Shown: positions 16,810 to 24,913 of the stretch, piece after piece
Numbering within the stretch: position 1 is the first letter of the stretch
How the letters are laid out: each line of letters opens with the position of its first letter
NCBI GenBank assembly: GCA_905207485.1
Contig: CAJLLL010000010.1
Span: 1 to 41,337 of the forward strand
Source of the DNA: an uncultured Phascolarctobacterium sp.
GTDB taxonomy: Bacteria; Bacillota; Negativicutes; Acidaminococcales; Acidaminococcaceae
DNA: 41,337 bases
Direction: 5' to 3'
Translations under genes and position numbers: made by a program
The notes under the pieces: generated by a model
The model's input: only the letters and a program-made list of their open reading frames with translations
Told to the model about the DNA's origin: nothing
Database searches by the model: none

Positions 16810-17739
16810 TTAACCTATCTTAAACATTTTAACAACTGTTTTAATCATTTCGGCCGTTACTTTTTCGTAATCAGGTTCGGCAGGCAAATCAAACCACTGC
16901 ACATACGGCATTTTTTTATACCAGGTAAACTGCCTTTTGGCAAAATTGCGTGTTGCCTGTTTCAATTTATCAACGGCAGTTGCGTAATCCCATTCGCCTT
17001 TTAAATACATTACCGTCTGCCTGTAACCTATTGCCTGCATAGATTGCGCCGTTTCCGGCACACCGGCGTCCAGCAGGCACTGCGTTTCCTGCAAAAGCCC
17101 CTGCTCAAGCATAATGTCAACGCGGCGGTTAATACGGTCATACAGCACGCTGCGTTCCATACGCAGGCCAAACACGGCAGCATCGTAAGCAAGTTCTTCA
17201 CTCTTGCTGTGCGAAATATTATCGCCGCTTTCGGCTGCTTCAATAGCGCGTATTACGCGGCGCGTATTGTTAATATCAATACATTCCGCTTCCTGTGGTG
17301 CTGCTTTCTGCAAACGTGCAAACAAAACTTCTTTGCCCTGCTCTGCCAAAAGCTGTTCCAGTTCCCTGCGCAAAGCAGAATCTTCACCGGCAGAACTGAA
17401 CTGATAATTTTCAAGCAGCGCTTTAATATATAAGCCTGTACCGCCAACAATAATGGGCAGTTTGCCGCGCGCTGTTATTTCATCAATCAGGCTTTCAGCC
17501 CGTTCTTTAAAATCAACTACGTTAAACGAGGCATCAGGCGGCAAAATATTTACCATATGATGCGGCACTGCGGCCAGTTCTTCTTCCGTAGGCTTTGCTG
17601 TGCCAATATCCATGCCGCGGTATACCAGCATTGAATCGCCCGATATAATTTCGCCGTTAAGCGCTTTAGCCAGCCCAATGCCGCAATGGCTTTTGCCGGT
17701 TGCCGTAGGGCCGAGGATAACGGCTATTTGTTTTTTCAT
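16810..17739 (-). CDS. miaA: tRNA dimethylallyltransferase MiaA
   Basis: 309 residues. Adds a dimethylallyl group to A37 of tRNAs that read UNN codons, the step before MiaB. The P-loop GPTATGKS lies at 10-17, followed by GEIISGDSMLVYRGMDIGTAKP, which binds the tRNA anticodon region and holds the catalytic Asp/Ser, and later GGTGLYIKALL and the LKQATRNFAKRQFTWYKK segment. I start at the ATG at 17739 because AGGAGA lies 7 nt upstream; the longer reading to 17805 would overlap the methyltransferase gene and add a tail foreign to the family. It sits between the methyltransferase and hfq. Confidence 0.95.
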   Translation of the reverse strand: MKKQIAVILGPTATGKSHCGIGLAKALNGEIISGDSMLVYRGMDIGTAKPTEEELAAVPHHMVNILPPDASFNVVDFKERAESLIDEITARGKLPIIVGGTGLYIKALLENYQFSSAGEDSALRRELEQLLAEQGKEVLFARLQKAAPQEAECIDINNTRRVIRAIEAAESGDNISHSKSEELAYDAAVFGLRMERSVLYDRINRRVDIMLEQGLLQETQCLLDAGVPETAQSMQAIGYRQTVMYLKGEWDYATAVDKLKQATRNFAKRQFTWYKKMPYVQWFDLPAEPDYEKVTAEMIKTVVKMFKIG

Positions 17740-17744
17740 AAAAA

Positions 17745-18524
17745 CTATCTCCTGATAATTCCGTATTTTACGCGGCTGTATCTGCCGCCCTGCACTTCGG
17801 TACATCCGAGGCTGCGCAGAAAATCCTTGCTGCGCTCCTTTATCACCACGCGCGGTGCTGCTTTTAAGGCGAGTTCCAGAACAGATAATGTTATTTCTTT
17901 TTCATAAGCAATAGGCCTTAAAGGTTTCATATTAGCCGATGTTTTTACACCGAAACGGAACATCGGGTCAAAATAAACAGCATCAAAACTATCCTGCGGC
18001 AATATTTTTAAATAATCTTCCGCTTTGGCTCGAATAACTTTTATCCTGCGCATGGCTGCATCAACTTCGGCATTGCCGCTTGCATACTGCTGCAAACCGC
18101 GCGCTACCGTAAATGCCAAAAGCGGTGAAGCTTCCACGCCAACCACTTTTCCTTGTGCTCCCACGGCATAACTTGCCACCAGCGCATCACTGGCAAGGCC
18201 TAAAGTACAGTCTAAAACTTTTGCCCCCGGTTTTAACGCCAGGGCTTGCACCAAATGGTCACTTTCGCCCGCAGCAATATGCTTTAAGCGTAAATCCGCC
18301 ATGCTGGGATGAAAGAAGAAACGTCCTTCTTCCGTAAAAACATGCGGGCCTAATTTTGTTGCCACCAAAAGCGCCGTTAATCCGAACTTGGCGCATAATT
18401 CTTCAAGCGAACCGCTGCGCCCGCGCCGCAGATACGGCACGCCAAACCCTTTTGCCCATGCGCGTGCCTGCCAGGCAAGCCCGCTGTTGCGCCCTTCTGT
18501 TACTGCAAATTTTAAACCGCTCAT
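17745..18524 (-). CDS. Class I SAM-dependent methyltransferase, RsmJ-like
   Basis: 259 residues. A Rossmann-fold methyltransferase domain is seen from about residue 90: motif I GAKVLDCTLGLASDA, the acidic GKVVGVEASPL at the end of strand 2, and the catalytic-site motif DAVYFDPMFR, which matches the YLDPMFP motif of RsmJ, the 16S rRNA G1516 methyltransferase. The N-terminal 80 residues (FFFHPSMADLRLKHI) also fit that family. An rRNA or other RNA base target is therefore likely but not shown. Its ATG overlaps the mutL stop by 4 nt (ATGA), so it is translationally coupled to mutL and leads into miaA. Confidence 0.75.
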   Translation of the reverse strand: MSGLKFAVTEGRNSGLAWQARAWAKGFGVPYLRRGRSGSLEELCAKFGLTALLVATKLGPHVFTEEGRFFFHPSMADLRLKHIAAGESDHLVQALALKPGAKVLDCTLGLASDALVASYAVGAQGKVVGVEASPLLAFTVARGLQQYASGNAEVDAAMRRIKVIRAKAEDYLKILPQDSFDAVYFDPMFRFGVKTSANMKPLRPIAYEKEITLSVLELALKAAPRVVIKERSKDFLRSLGCTEVQGGRYSRVKYGIIRR

Positions 18525-20431
18525 GTCCGCTTAAACATTTTATAAAGCTCTGCCGAGCTTATTTCTATCATACACGGACGCCCATGCGGACAGGTAAAAG
18601 GATGCTCCGTATTGCAAAGTTCAATAATAAGCTGGCGCATCTGGCGCATATTCAAAACCTCGCCTGCTTTAATTGCCGCCTTGCATGCCATCATATGCAG
18701 CATATTCTGGCGCAGGTCGCTTGGGCTGATGTTTTTCATCTCGCTCAGCATTTTGGTAATTTCACGGATAAAATCTTCCGCACCATCGGCTTTAATATCC
18801 GTTGGCAGGCTTGATACGCGCAGAACATCTTCGCCGGCAGGTTCGATATCAACGCCAAGGCGCAAAAAATCTTCACGATGCTGTTCAATAAGTTCTACAT
18901 CATGCGCACTGACATCAAGATACAGCGGCATCAGCATCGTCTGCGCCGGTATGTTATTGTGCGCATTTACAAACTTGTCGTACAAAATACGTTCATGCGC
19001 TGCGTGCTGGTCAATTAAATACAGTGTATCTTCACTTTGAGCAATGATAAAAGTTTTATCTACCTGCCCGATAGGCCAGATACTTGTAGTTTCATTATCC
19101 GTATCAGTAAAGCCAATGATGTTGGAAACAACGTCATCCTGTTTTTTAAACTCTTCACGGACTTCATTAATGGTATAAACAGGTTCGGTTTTAGGCGGAG
19201 TATAAGTATATTCCGGCTCTTTCCATACGCTTGGCTGCACTGGTTTATCATACACAGGTTTTGGGGTTTCCGTTTTAAAAACATTCTCATAAAGCGGACG
19301 CTGTTCCGGCTGCGGTTTTGGCTGAGGAACAGTTTTTACAGGTTCATCATCTGTAATAATACCCTGCCCGACCGGCTTAAACACAGCCAGTTCGCTGTCC
19401 GGCAAAAGGTTGAGCGACTGCTGCGGTTTTGCGCTCATCGGACGAGTTAAAGCATCAGTCAATGCTTTATACATTGCCTTATAAACAACGCTGTCATCGC
19501 TGAATTTTATTTCGCTCTTCTGCGGATGCACGTTTACATCAATGCTGTGCGTGTCAACTTCCACCATCAGCACGGCAAAGGGAAAACCGCTTTTTGGTAT
19601 CTGCGACTGGTATGCGTGGTCAATCGCTTTGCTCATCATGCGGTTATTGATAATGCGTCCGTTTACCATAAAAGTCTGCCATTGGCGCGTGCCTTTCAGC
19701 AAAGTAGGCTTGCCGATATAACCGCTGATTTTTACATCAGTACCGTCAAAATCTACTTTTAACAGCTCATCGCTTACTTTTTTGCCATATAAAGCAGTTA
19801 TAGTATCAAAAAGGCTGCCGTTGCCGGGCGTGCTTAAAACTTCTTTATCGTTGCTTACAAGTTTAAAACGTACTTCCGGACGTGAAAGCGCAAGGCGTGT
19901 TAAAAGTTCGTTAATATAACGCCCTTCCGTTACATTGGTGCGCAAAAACTTGCGGCGCGCCGGCACATTAAAAAACAGGTTCTCAACAATTACGGTTGTG
20001 CCTGTTTGTCCGCCGCTTTGCTGGCATTCCATATCTTCGCCGCCGTCAATGCGGATGCTGGTTGCAAATTCTTCATCCGCCGTGCGCGTCAAAAGCTGAA
20101 AATTGCTGACAGATGCAATACTTGGCAGAGCTTCACCACGGAAACCAAGCGTATGCAGGCTCATTAAATCTTCTGCCGCACGGATTTTACTGGTTGCATG
20201 GCGCAGCACGGCAAGGCGCGCATTAGTTTCCGTCATGCCGCTGCCGTTATCTGCTACGCGGATATACTGCGTACCGCCTTCAAAAATCGTTACTTCTATT
20301 TTATCTGCGCCGGCGTCAAGTGCGTTTTCTACCAGTTCCTTTACTACGGAAGCAGGTTTTTCCACCACTTCGCCGGCCGCAATCTGGTTAGCAGTGTTCT
20401 GGTCTAAAAGTTTTACTTCGGCTGCTGTCAT
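18521..20431 (-). CDS. mutL: DNA mismatch repair protein MutL (endonuclease type)
   Basis: 636 residues. GHKL ATPase domain with NQIAAGEVVEKPASVVKELV, ENALDAGAD and DNGSGM in the first 70 residues; a Pro/Thr-rich linker at roughly 350-430; and a C-terminal dimerisation domain. The C-terminal part carries the metal-binding nuclease motif at 474-485 (DQHAAHERILYD), ACKAAIKAGE and CPHGRP, so it should nick DNA, unlike E. coli MutL. The last acidic residue of the nuclease motif is Asp instead of the usual Glu. Its start overlaps the mutS stop by 4 nt. Confidence 0.95.
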   Translation of the reverse strand: MTAAEVKLLDQNTANQIAAGEVVEKPASVVKELVENALDAGADKIEVTIFEGGTQYIRVADNGSGMTETNARLAVLRHATSKIRAAEDLMSLHTLGFRGEALPSIASVSNFQLLTRTADEEFATSIRIDGGEDMECQQSGGQTGTTVIVENLFFNVPARRKFLRTNVTEGRYINELLTRLALSRPEVRFKLVSNDKEVLSTPGNGSLFDTITALYGKKVSDELLKVDFDGTDVKISGYIGKPTLLKGTRQWQTFMVNGRIINNRMMSKAIDHAYQSQIPKSGFPFAVLMVEVDTHSIDVNVHPQKSEIKFSDDSVVYKAMYKALTDALTRPMSAKPQQSLNLLPDSELAVFKPVGQGIITDDEPVKTVPQPKPQPEQRPLYENVFKTETPKPVYDKPVQPSVWKEPEYTYTPPKTEPVYTINEVREEFKKQDDVVSNIIGFTDTDNETTSIWPIGQVDKTFIIAQSEDTLYLIDQHAAHERILYDKFVNAHNNIPAQTMLMPLYLDVSAHDVELIEQHREDFLRLGVDIEPAGEDVLRVSSLPTDIKADGAEDFIREITKMLSEMKNISPSDLRQNMLHMMACKAAIKAGEVLNMRQMRQLIIELCNTEHPFTCPHGRPCMIEISSAELYKMFKRT

Positions 20432-23007
20432 AAAGCACCTCCTTCGCGTTTAGCCTCCTCCTGCAATTTATATAAAGTATTCATCGCCTCAATTGGCGTC
20501 ATGCTCATAACATCCATATTTGCCAGCCGCTGCTGCAATGCGCTGCCAAACAGCGAGCCCATCATGCCGCTGTCATGCCGTACCTGCTGCACCTGTTGAT
20601 GCCCGTTATTATCGTATTCTTCCAAAAAGTCATTGGCACGTTCCAAAACACGTTTGGGCAGGCCTGCCAGCCTTGCAACATGCACGCCATAGCTTTTATC
20701 GCTGCCGCCGCGCACAATACGGCGTAAAAAGACAATATCATTGCCGCGTTCTTTAACCGCAACACTGTAATTTTTAACGCCTTCCATAGTGTTTTCCAGT
20801 TCAATAAGCTGGTGGTAATGGGTTGCAAATAAGGTTTTAGCCTTAATTTTTTCGTGAATATATTCCATAACGGCGCGTGCAATGCTCATACCGTCAAAAG
20901 TACTGGTTCCGCGCCCGACTTCGTCTAAAATAATCAGGCTGTTTCTGGTAGCGTATTTTAAAATCTGCGCCACTTCGTTCATTTCTACCATAAAAGTGCT
21001 TTGCCCTGTGGCAAGGTCATCACTGGCGCCTACACGGGTAAAAATTTTATCAACCGGGCAAATATTGGCCTGCCTTGCAGGAATAAAGCTGCCCATCTGC
21101 GTCATCAGCGTCAATAGCGCAACCTGACGCATATAAGTGGATTTTCCTGCCATATTCGGACCGGTAATGATAATCATGCGTTCATCGGTACTGTTTAAAT
21201 TAGTATCGTTCGGCACAAAAATATCGCGTTCCAGCAAACGTTCCACTACCGGATGCCGCCCGTCTGCAATATGTATTTCGCTGCGGTTGTTAAGCTGCGG
21301 GCGCACATAATTATATTTAAACGCAGCCTCTGCCAGGGATGCCAGCACATCAATATTAGCCAGCGCACGCGCCGTTTCCTGCACTTCCGGTATTTTGGCG
21401 CGTATCTGCTCACGCAGATTATTAAAAATATAATATTCAAGCTGTTCAATTTTTTCTTTGGCGCTTAAAATTTTATTTTCAAAATCTTTCAGTTCCGGCA
21501 CAATATAACGCTCGGCATTAACAAGAGTCTGCTTGCGTACAAAATAATCCGGCACAGAAGCCGACTGCCCTTTGCTGACTTCGATATAATAACCGAAAAC
21601 CTTATTGTAACCTACTTTTAAAGTTTTGATGCCAGTTTCTTCTTTGATTTTCTGCTCAAAGTTCTGCATCCATGTTTTATTATCTTTGGCAATGCTGTGC
21701 AGTTCATCAAGTTCCAAATCGTACCCGGTACGTATCATGCCGCCTTCGCGTACGGAAAACGGCGGCTCATCAACAATAGCTGCCGCAAGCGTATCATAAA
21801 TCTCCTGATGCAGATGCAGTCCGTGTGCCCAATAGCCCAGGAGCCTGCTTTGAGCTGTATTCAAAAGTTCTTTAATGCCCGGCAAAACTGCAAGCGAACT
21901 GCGCAGCGCCACCAAATCGCGGGCATTGGCGCTGCCAACTTCTATACGGGAGATAATGCGCTCAAGGTCAAAAACCTTTTTCATTTCTTCCGTAAGCCTG
22001 GTGCGGAGCTGCAAGTTGTTCAAAAGTTCTGCCACGGCTTCCTGCCGCGCGTTAATCTGCCCCAAATCAAGCAGCGGGCATTCTATCCAGCTGCGCAGTT
22101 TACGCGCCCCCATGCTTGTAACGGTAAAATCCAGCACATCTAACAGCGTGCCGCGTTTGGTGCCGTCACGCATATTTTTAACCAGTTCAAGATTGCGGAT
22201 TGCCGTTGCATCAAGGTTCATAAATTTTTCTGTAGCAATACGCGTTAAACGGTTAATATGGGTTAAATCGGCCTTAACGGTGCTGTGCAGGTAGCGCAGC
22301 ATATGTTCCGCCGCACTATGTACCAAAACATCCTGCCCGTATTCGCTGCCTGTAAAATGCGTTTCAAAATAATCTGCATTTTCGTTTTCTTCCTGATAGA
22401 AAGACACAGCACAATCCGGCAATTTGGCTTTAATCCAGTTTTCCAGTTTATCCCATTCCGTTATGCCGCTGTAAATCACAATTTCTGCCGGCTGAATACG
22501 GAAAAGCTGTTCCTGCACGGCAGTAAGCATTTCTGCCCCTTCACCGGTAAACCACTGGCATTCGCCGGTAGAAATATCTGCCGCAACAAGGCATAAACGC
22601 CCGCCGTCCTGCTGCAAAAATACCAAAAAGCGATTATGTTTATCATCCAAAAGCTGCTCGTTTAAAGCTGTGCCCGGCGTAATAATTTTTATAACCTTAC
22701 GTTCAACAATGCCTTTGGCAAGTTTCGGGTCTTCAACCTGCTCACAAATGGCAATGCGGTAGCCTTTTTTTATCAGCTTGGCAATATAACCATCAACACT
22801 GTGATAAGGCACGCCGCACATAGGTATGCGCTCTTCCAGTCCGGCAGCGCGTCCGGTTAAGGTAATATTCAGTTCGCGCGATGCTGTTAACGCATCGTCA
22901 AAAAACATTTCATAAAAATCGCCTAAGCGGAAAAACAGCAGCTCATCCTGATGCTGGCGTTTAACCTCCAGATACTGCTGCACCATAGGCGTATAATTTG
23001 CAGCCAT
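20428..23007 (-). CDS. mutS: DNA mismatch repair protein MutS
   Basis: 859 residues. Recognises mismatches and small loops and recruits MutL. The mismatch-reading Phe-X-Glu is F31-Y32-E33 (GDFYEMF); the ATPase has Walker A GPNMAGKSTYMRQ, Walker B LIILDEVGRGTSTFDG and the FATHYHQL switch. I start at the ATG at 23007 (MAANYTPM), 5 nt behind GGAG and 2 nt after the miaB stop; the reading from 23037 would overlap miaB. It is the second gene of the operon and is coupled to mutL by overlap. Confidence 0.96.
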   Translation of the reverse strand: MAANYTPMVQQYLEVKRQHQDELLFFRLGDFYEMFFDDALTASRELNITLTGRAAGLEERIPMCGVPYHSVDGYIAKLIKKGYRIAICEQVEDPKLAKGIVERKVIKIITPGTALNEQLLDDKHNRFLVFLQQDGGRLCLVAADISTGECQWFTGEGAEMLTAVQEQLFRIQPAEIVIYSGITEWDKLENWIKAKLPDCAVSFYQEENENADYFETHFTGSEYGQDVLVHSAAEHMLRYLHSTVKADLTHINRLTRIATEKFMNLDATAIRNLELVKNMRDGTKRGTLLDVLDFTVTSMGARKLRSWIECPLLDLGQINARQEAVAELLNNLQLRTRLTEEMKKVFDLERIISRIEVGSANARDLVALRSSLAVLPGIKELLNTAQSRLLGYWAHGLHLHQEIYDTLAAAIVDEPPFSVREGGMIRTGYDLELDELHSIAKDNKTWMQNFEQKIKEETGIKTLKVGYNKVFGYYIEVSKGQSASVPDYFVRKQTLVNAERYIVPELKDFENKILSAKEKIEQLEYYIFNNLREQIRAKIPEVQETARALANIDVLASLAEAAFKYNYVRPQLNNRSEIHIADGRHPVVERLLERDIFVPNDTNLNSTDERMIIITGPNMAGKSTYMRQVALLTLMTQMGSFIPARQANICPVDKIFTRVGASDDLATGQSTFMVEMNEVAQILKYATRNSLIILDEVGRGTSTFDGMSIARAVMEYIHEKIKAKTLFATHYHQLIELENTMEGVKNYSVAVKERGNDIVFLRRIVRGGSDKSYGVHVARLAGLPKRVLERANDFLEEYDNNGHQQVQQVRHDSGMMGSLFGSALQQRLANMDVMSMTPIEAMNTLYKLQEEAKREGGAL

Positions 23008-23009
23008 TT

Positions 23010-24361
23010 TTACTCCGCCTGTCCTTTCACAAGCCATGTCTGGGCAGTTTCAATTTTTACGTTAACTTTCTGCCCTGCGGTAAATTCACGCCCTTCAACG
23101 GGCCACAAAACAAGTTTATTGGTGCGCGTTCTGCCGCACCATACGCCGGGATTATTCTGGCTGGGGCCTTCGGCAAGAACTTCATAAGTTTTGCCCACCA
23201 TTTCCCTGTTGCGCGCAAGGCTGTTTATATTTTGAGCCTCCATTAAACGGTTAAGGCGCGCTTTTTTTACATCCAGCGGAATCTGTCCTTCCATTTTAGC
23301 AGCAGGCGTTCCGCTGCGTTTGCTGTAAATAAATGTGTAAGCAGCGTCAAAGCCAACTTCTTTTACCAATGAAAGGGTATCTTCAAAATCTTCCTCAGTT
23401 TCGCCGGGGAAGCCTACAATAATATCTGTTGTAATGGCAGCCTCCGGTACATAGCGGCGAATCATCGCCACCAAATCAAGATACTGCTCGCGTGTATAGC
23501 CGCGGTTCATTAATTTTAAAATGCGGCTGCTGCCCGCCTGAAACGGAATGTGGAAGTTTTCGCAAACATGTTCACATTCTGCAACTGCTTGTATAACATC
23601 TTCGCCCATGTCGCGCGGATGGCTGGTCATATAGCGGATACGTTCCACACCGGGCACTTCATTTACACGGCGCAGAAGTTTGGCAAACATGCCTTTTTCG
23701 CCAAAATCCTTGCCATAGGAATTTACGTTCTGCCCAAGCAGCGTAAATTCTTTATAACCATTGGCAACGGCCTGCTTTACTTCTTCTACTATATTTTCTA
23801 TGCTGCGGCTGCGCTCACGTCCGCGTACATACGGCACAATGCAGTAAGTGCAGAAGTTGTTGCAGCCTACATAATAGGAATCCACGCAGAAAATCCGCTC
23901 TGGCGCACGCGGTTGCCTTCAAACTCACTGTCTGCAATTGCCATGCCGTCATAAACACGTCCGCCCTTATCGGCGATAAAGTCTGAAAGAATTTCTTTAA
24001 AGCCATTTACATGCGCCGTACCAATTAAAAGGTCTATCTGCGGATGTTTTTTTATCAGTTTTTCACCATCTTTTTGCGCCATGCAGCCCGCTACGCAAAT
24101 AACCTGCCCCGGATGCTGTTCTTTAACGCGTTTTAATTCGCCGATTTTTCCTAAAATGCGTTTTTCTGCGCTTTCGCGTACGCAGCAGGTATTTACTACA
24201 ATAACATCGGCATTATGAAAATCATCAGCTTTATCGTAGCCCAAATCTTCAAGCTGGCCTGCGTAGTGCTCAGCATCACTTTCGTTCATCTGGCAGCCGT
24301 AGTTAAGCACAAAATATGTTTTGTCTTTTCCCGGCGCGTTTAACTCTTTATCTAAAATCAT
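23010..24361 (-). pseudogene. miaB: miaB, tRNA 2-methylthio-N6-dimethylallyladenosine synthase, frameshifted
   Basis: The gene is in two frames. The first part (23867-24361) has the MTTase domain with its cluster cysteines (LNYGCQMNESD, NTCCVRE, AGCMAQ) and stops at TAG in the stretch AWIPIM-stop. The second (from about 23885 down to 23010) resumes with GCNNFCTYCIVPYVRGRERSR, the radical-SAM CxxxCxxC, and ends with a TRAM domain. Intact homologues read IPIMYGCNNFC, so one base of the Tyr codon is missing at 23867-23869. The first part starts at ATG 24361 behind GGAGG. Either a true null mutation, a sequencing error or, less likely, recoding; the two halves alone should not make an active enzyme. 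It heads the operon with mutS, mutL, methyltransferase, miaA and hfq. Confidence 0.9.
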
Positions 24362-24389
24362 ACAAACCTCCAAAAATCTCTAATAATAA

Positions 24390-24419
24390 ATTATACCATA
24401 AAAGGAGCAGTATCATCAA
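24390..24419 (-). promoter_or_regulatory. Promoter of the miaB-mutS-mutL-miaA-hfq operon
   Basis: TTGATG (24414-24419), 18-nt spacer, TATAAT (24390-24395) with TGG just before the -10 (extended -10). Confidence 0.7.
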
Positions 24420-24443
24420 TTTTTACAGTAAGCTGTTGCTAAT

Positions 24444-24815
24444 TTAAAAATTTCTGGCAAGCATCACGCCGCCAGCCACGCCTAAAATACCTGTCGCAAC
24501 ACTGCCCGCAGCGTAAAGCAGCCCGCCATATAAATTTCCTTCCGAAATTAATGTATATACTTCATAACCAAAAGATGAAAATGTAGTAAATCCGCCAAGC
24601 ACGCCTACGCATAAAAACAAACGCCATACCGGCGGCAAAAGCTGCTTATCTTCAATCAGCGTCATTAACAGCCCCATCAAAAAACAACCGGCTGCATTAA
24701 TTATAAAAGTACCGTACGGAAGCTGCGGATTAAAATATTTAGCAGCGGAATTTCCTGTAAGATAACGAAGCACTGCTCCAACAGCGCCGCCAGCGGCTAT
24801 ATAAAACAGTTTCAT
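24444..24815 (-). CDS. crcB: Fluoride ion exporter CrcB/Fluc
   Basis: 123 residues with four membrane segments. It forms dual-topology dimers that export fluoride. Signatures: GGAVGAVLRYLTG near the N terminus, YGTFIINAAGCFLMGLL with the pore Asn, and GGFTTFSSFGYEV with the Phe-box residues. I start at the ATG at 24815 (MKLFYIAAGG) behind GGAG; the 5-codon longer reading would start upstream of that site. Single copy, so a homodimer is expected. I find no fluoride riboswitch in the short leader. It lies between purL and miaB with its own -10 element. Confidence 0.92.
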   Translation of the reverse strand: MKLFYIAAGGAVGAVLRYLTGNSAAKYFNPQLPYGTFIINAAGCFLMGLLMTLIEDKQLLPPVWRLFLCVGVLGGFTTFSSFGYEVYTLISEGNLYGGLLYAAGSVATGILGVAGGVMLARNF

Positions 24816-24847
24816 TGTACTCTCCGTCACATAAAATTACATTATTA

Positions 24848-24853
24848 ATTATA
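24848..24853 (-). promoter_or_regulatory. Extended -10 promoter of crcB
   Basis: TGG-TATAAT on the minus strand, directly after the purL terminator; no good -35 is seen. Confidence 0.5.
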
Positions 24854-24859
24854 CCACAA

Positions 24860-24899
24860 AAAATTAAAGCCACCCGGCAAAATACCGGATGGCTTTTTT
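24860..24899 (-). terminator. Terminator of purL
   Basis: Minus-strand stem AAAGCCATCCGG / CCGGGTGGCTTT (one T-G pair), then TAATTTTTT. Confidence 0.8.
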
Positions 24900-24913
24900 A
24901 AATCAGTTAATTT

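Noticed and set aside
24831..24913. Fluoride riboswitch in front of crcB
   Set aside because: The leader is short and holds only the purL terminator and an extended -10; the conserved fluoride aptamer core is not seen.
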